Assembly (NCBI GenBank): GCA_009746045.1
Contig: RPFO01000003.1
Coordinates: 2,185,792 to 2,249,791 of the forward strand
From: Mesostigma viride
Lineage: Eukaryota > Streptophyta > Mesostigmatophyceae > Mesostigmatales > Mesostigmataceae
Length of the DNA stretch: 64,000 nucleotides
Direction: 5' to 3'
Shown: in pieces, positions 62,353 to 64,000 of the stretch
How positions within the stretch are numbered: the first letter of the stretch is position 1
Layout of the letters: each line of letters starts with the position of its first letter
Program-made: the position numbers and the translations under genes
Notes under the pieces: generated by a model
Told to the model about the DNA's origin: nothing
The model's input: the letters and a program-made list of their open reading frames with translations, nothing else
Database searches by the model: none

Positions 62353-64000
62353 ATCACTGCGTTGCGGGAGTAAATGTAGCACATAGCCCTGAGAAGGGGC
62401 ATATGGCATTCTAGGCTACTTCATGCAAGGGTGGGAATGTAAGCTACCCCTGCTCTAGGTGCACCAGGGCACCTGCACCACCATGCTGTCTCAGGTTCAA
62501 CCCGCCTAAGGGGGGGATCCTGGCACGGGGGAGTCCTAAGATCATCATGGCTATACAAAAACTAGAGCGTGGCATCTCAGCAGAGAGCAGCTCTCTGCAT
62601 GGGCACAGCATAACTAAATAAAACTAGGCATCATCTGGAGTGTGGCACATCATAGGCACATATGTACATGGTTAAATAAGGCTCGTGGCTCAGCTGGTAT
62701 AGTGCCTGTAGGAGGCGTACATGTACATGGCCACGGTCTATCTATTCTACACTACTACTGCTGTATTCCCCTACTAAGCTGGGGCGTCTGGAGTCGCGGG
62801 GGCCGCGGGGGTCGCCTGCCAGGGCTTGTGGCCGACGTAGATGGCCGCCCCCTTCCAGTACACCGGCTGCCCCGCCTTGGTCTGCCGGAGCTGGAGGTAG
62901 GTCGGCCATAGCTCCCGTCGCCGTTGTTCAGTGCTGCGCCAGGGTCAAGTCGTCGTCAATGGTGAAGAGAGTCTTCTCGAGCCGCTTGTGGCGTCGGAGA
63001 AAAGAAATCTTGTCCGCCGGGTTCTTAAAGGTGAGAAGGAGCGGGGGCGCCCCTGCCTTACCCCGCGCGCGGGGAAGGCGGTGGGCGACCAGGTCGATCT
63101 CACCATTAAGACCCATGCAACCAAGGATTTCTCTCTCAAACGCACGCATAAGCTTCTCGGAATTCTCACCTTCCTCCATGTCGAAGTTCTTGACAATGAC
63201 GTTGAGGCTGCGCTTGGCGAGCTCGGCCTCCTCGCGGAGGTCAAGCGTCTGCCGTTGGAGCTGGGCTGCGACGGCGGAGGAGGTGGAGGTGGTGTGTTGC
63301 TTAAGCATGTCCGCCCAGGTGGTGATGGGAGGAGCATCGCCGGCCAGGCCAGCCGGGGCTGGCTTGGCGGCAATGTCCTTCACCGCCTGGGCGGTGAGGC
63401 CTGCGGTGTTCTGCAGAACCTCGATAGCGATGGCGGTGTCCTTAAGACGCTGGTCGATGTCGCGGAGCTGGGCGGTGATGGAGTCGGTGGAGGCGGAGGG
63501 GGGGGGGGGTGGAGGCGAGGAGGGCGGCGGTGGCGGTGGGGATGGTGGGGAGCTCAGCAGCCAGCGTGCCGCCAATTGCCGCCACATCTGCAGCAATGGG
63601 CGTCACGTGCTGTGAGAGGGCGGCGTGGAGGTGGTGGGCGAAGGTGGATTCGGTAATGGGGGCGGGGTGCAGAAGGTCCTCGGCCGAGCGCTTAGTGAGG
63701 GTAAAGAGAGCTGCGAGCTGAAGGCGGGGGCGAGACCAGCCGGCCAGGTTGGTCGACGAGTCTGATACGCGGTGGGAATACCGGCCGTCAGCTCCGTTGC
63801 GGAAAAACTGGGTGTTGAAATTGAGTTGCTGGCACAGGGCCAGCAGTGAGGCGTGTGACCTGAAAACACGAGCTCCAGTATCTTGATGAGTGGCATGTCG
63901 AAAAAGGCAGGCCTGTTGGCGTCGAAGGTGGTAAAGAGCCTATCGACGTCAAAATCACGCTCAGACCAGCCAGGTTCGCCTGGGCGACTGCGCTTTGGGT
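62335..64000 (-). mobile_element. ORF1-only LINE, second copy, runs off the window
   Basis: On minus: ORF1 (64000-62774), a ~400-bp 3' UTR colinear with 10850-11250, ATGTGCTACAT, a diverged terminal stem-loop near 62356-62371 and a TTAA tail. No ORF2 between ORF1 and the 3' end. Confidence 0.78.
62774..64000 (-). pseudogene. LINE ORF1, third copy (frameshifted, truncated by window edge)
   Basis: From the edge: PGEPGWSERDFDVDRLFTTF (compare PWEERSFDV at 9670), QHVTPIAADVAAIGGTLAAE, a C12 tract (63498-63509 region), then PSASTDSITAQLRDIDQRLK, MEEGENSEKL, LVAHRLPRARGKAGAPPLLL, DDDLTLAQ. A 4-base insertion near 62932 (CTGA) then breaks the frame before QRRRELWPTYLQLRQTKAG. Two further frame changes lie in the N-terminal part. 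Inactive as read. Confidence 0.82.

Overview
The window is nuclear DNA from a eukaryote, most likely a GC-rich green alga. It carries a transit-peptide-bearing GUN4 (a chlorophyll-pathway protein), a mitochondrial ribosomal bL12 protein, a diphthamide-pathway gene (DPH7) with GT-AG introns, and a large multi-exon GAF-domain gene. Most of the rest is non-LTR retrotransposon (LINE) debris, MITEs, satellites and microsatellites. I cannot name the species; other GUN4-bearing algae are not excluded.

Layout. 1-1887: an (ATG)n microsatellite. 2.6-11.4 kb: LINE fragments, including a 966-codon EN/RT ORF (6372-9272) and an ORF1-only element (9466-11293). 12.3-12.9 kb: mitochondrial bL12 (minus). 13.4-16.1 kb: an 'ATATTCGG' repeat, C-rich minisatellites and a ~172-bp satellite. 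16.7-19.2 kb: unrecognised minus-strand coding sequences, one split by a single in-frame TAA. 19.2-19.8 kb: a 614-bp palindrome. 20.4-22.6 kb: G-rich hexamer arrays. 23.5-25.4 kb: diverged direct repeats. 25.5-27.0 kb: two inverted copies of a TIR element. 27.07-31.76 kb: a nearly complete LINE with a RING-H2 finger, C2H2-like fingers, reverse transcriptase and a restriction-enzyme-like endonuclease, flanked by an 11-bp target-site duplication. 32.5-35.4 kb: DPH7. 35.8-39.2 kb: LINE deletion derivatives. 40.2-40.9 kb: GUN4. 41.6-43.0 kb: a hAT-like element with a nested PIF/Harbinger-like MITE. 43.6-60.3 kb: one GAF-domain gene with tandem arrays in its introns. 60.7-64 kb: nested LINE 3' ends and a third ORF1 copy.

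Main observations. (1) A LINE encodes a canonical RING-H2 finger. (2) Many LINE 3' ends share a small stem-loop whose closing pair varies as A-T, G-C and C-G, followed by a short AT-rich tandem tail; a second tail family has the hairpin CACGTGAC-nnn-GTCACGTG. Four short truncated insertions have exact target-site duplications of 11, 12, 13 and 22 bp. (3) ORF1-only and nearly ORF2-only elements coexist, suggesting a split, trans-complementing LINE system. (4) In the GAF gene, several introns contain diverged copies of the start of the next exon including its 3' splice site, and C-rich arrays lie just upstream of acceptors.

Host genes appear independent of one another. Exon structures were deduced by eye from splice sites, phase and domain continuity; family assignments come from motif recognition without database searches.
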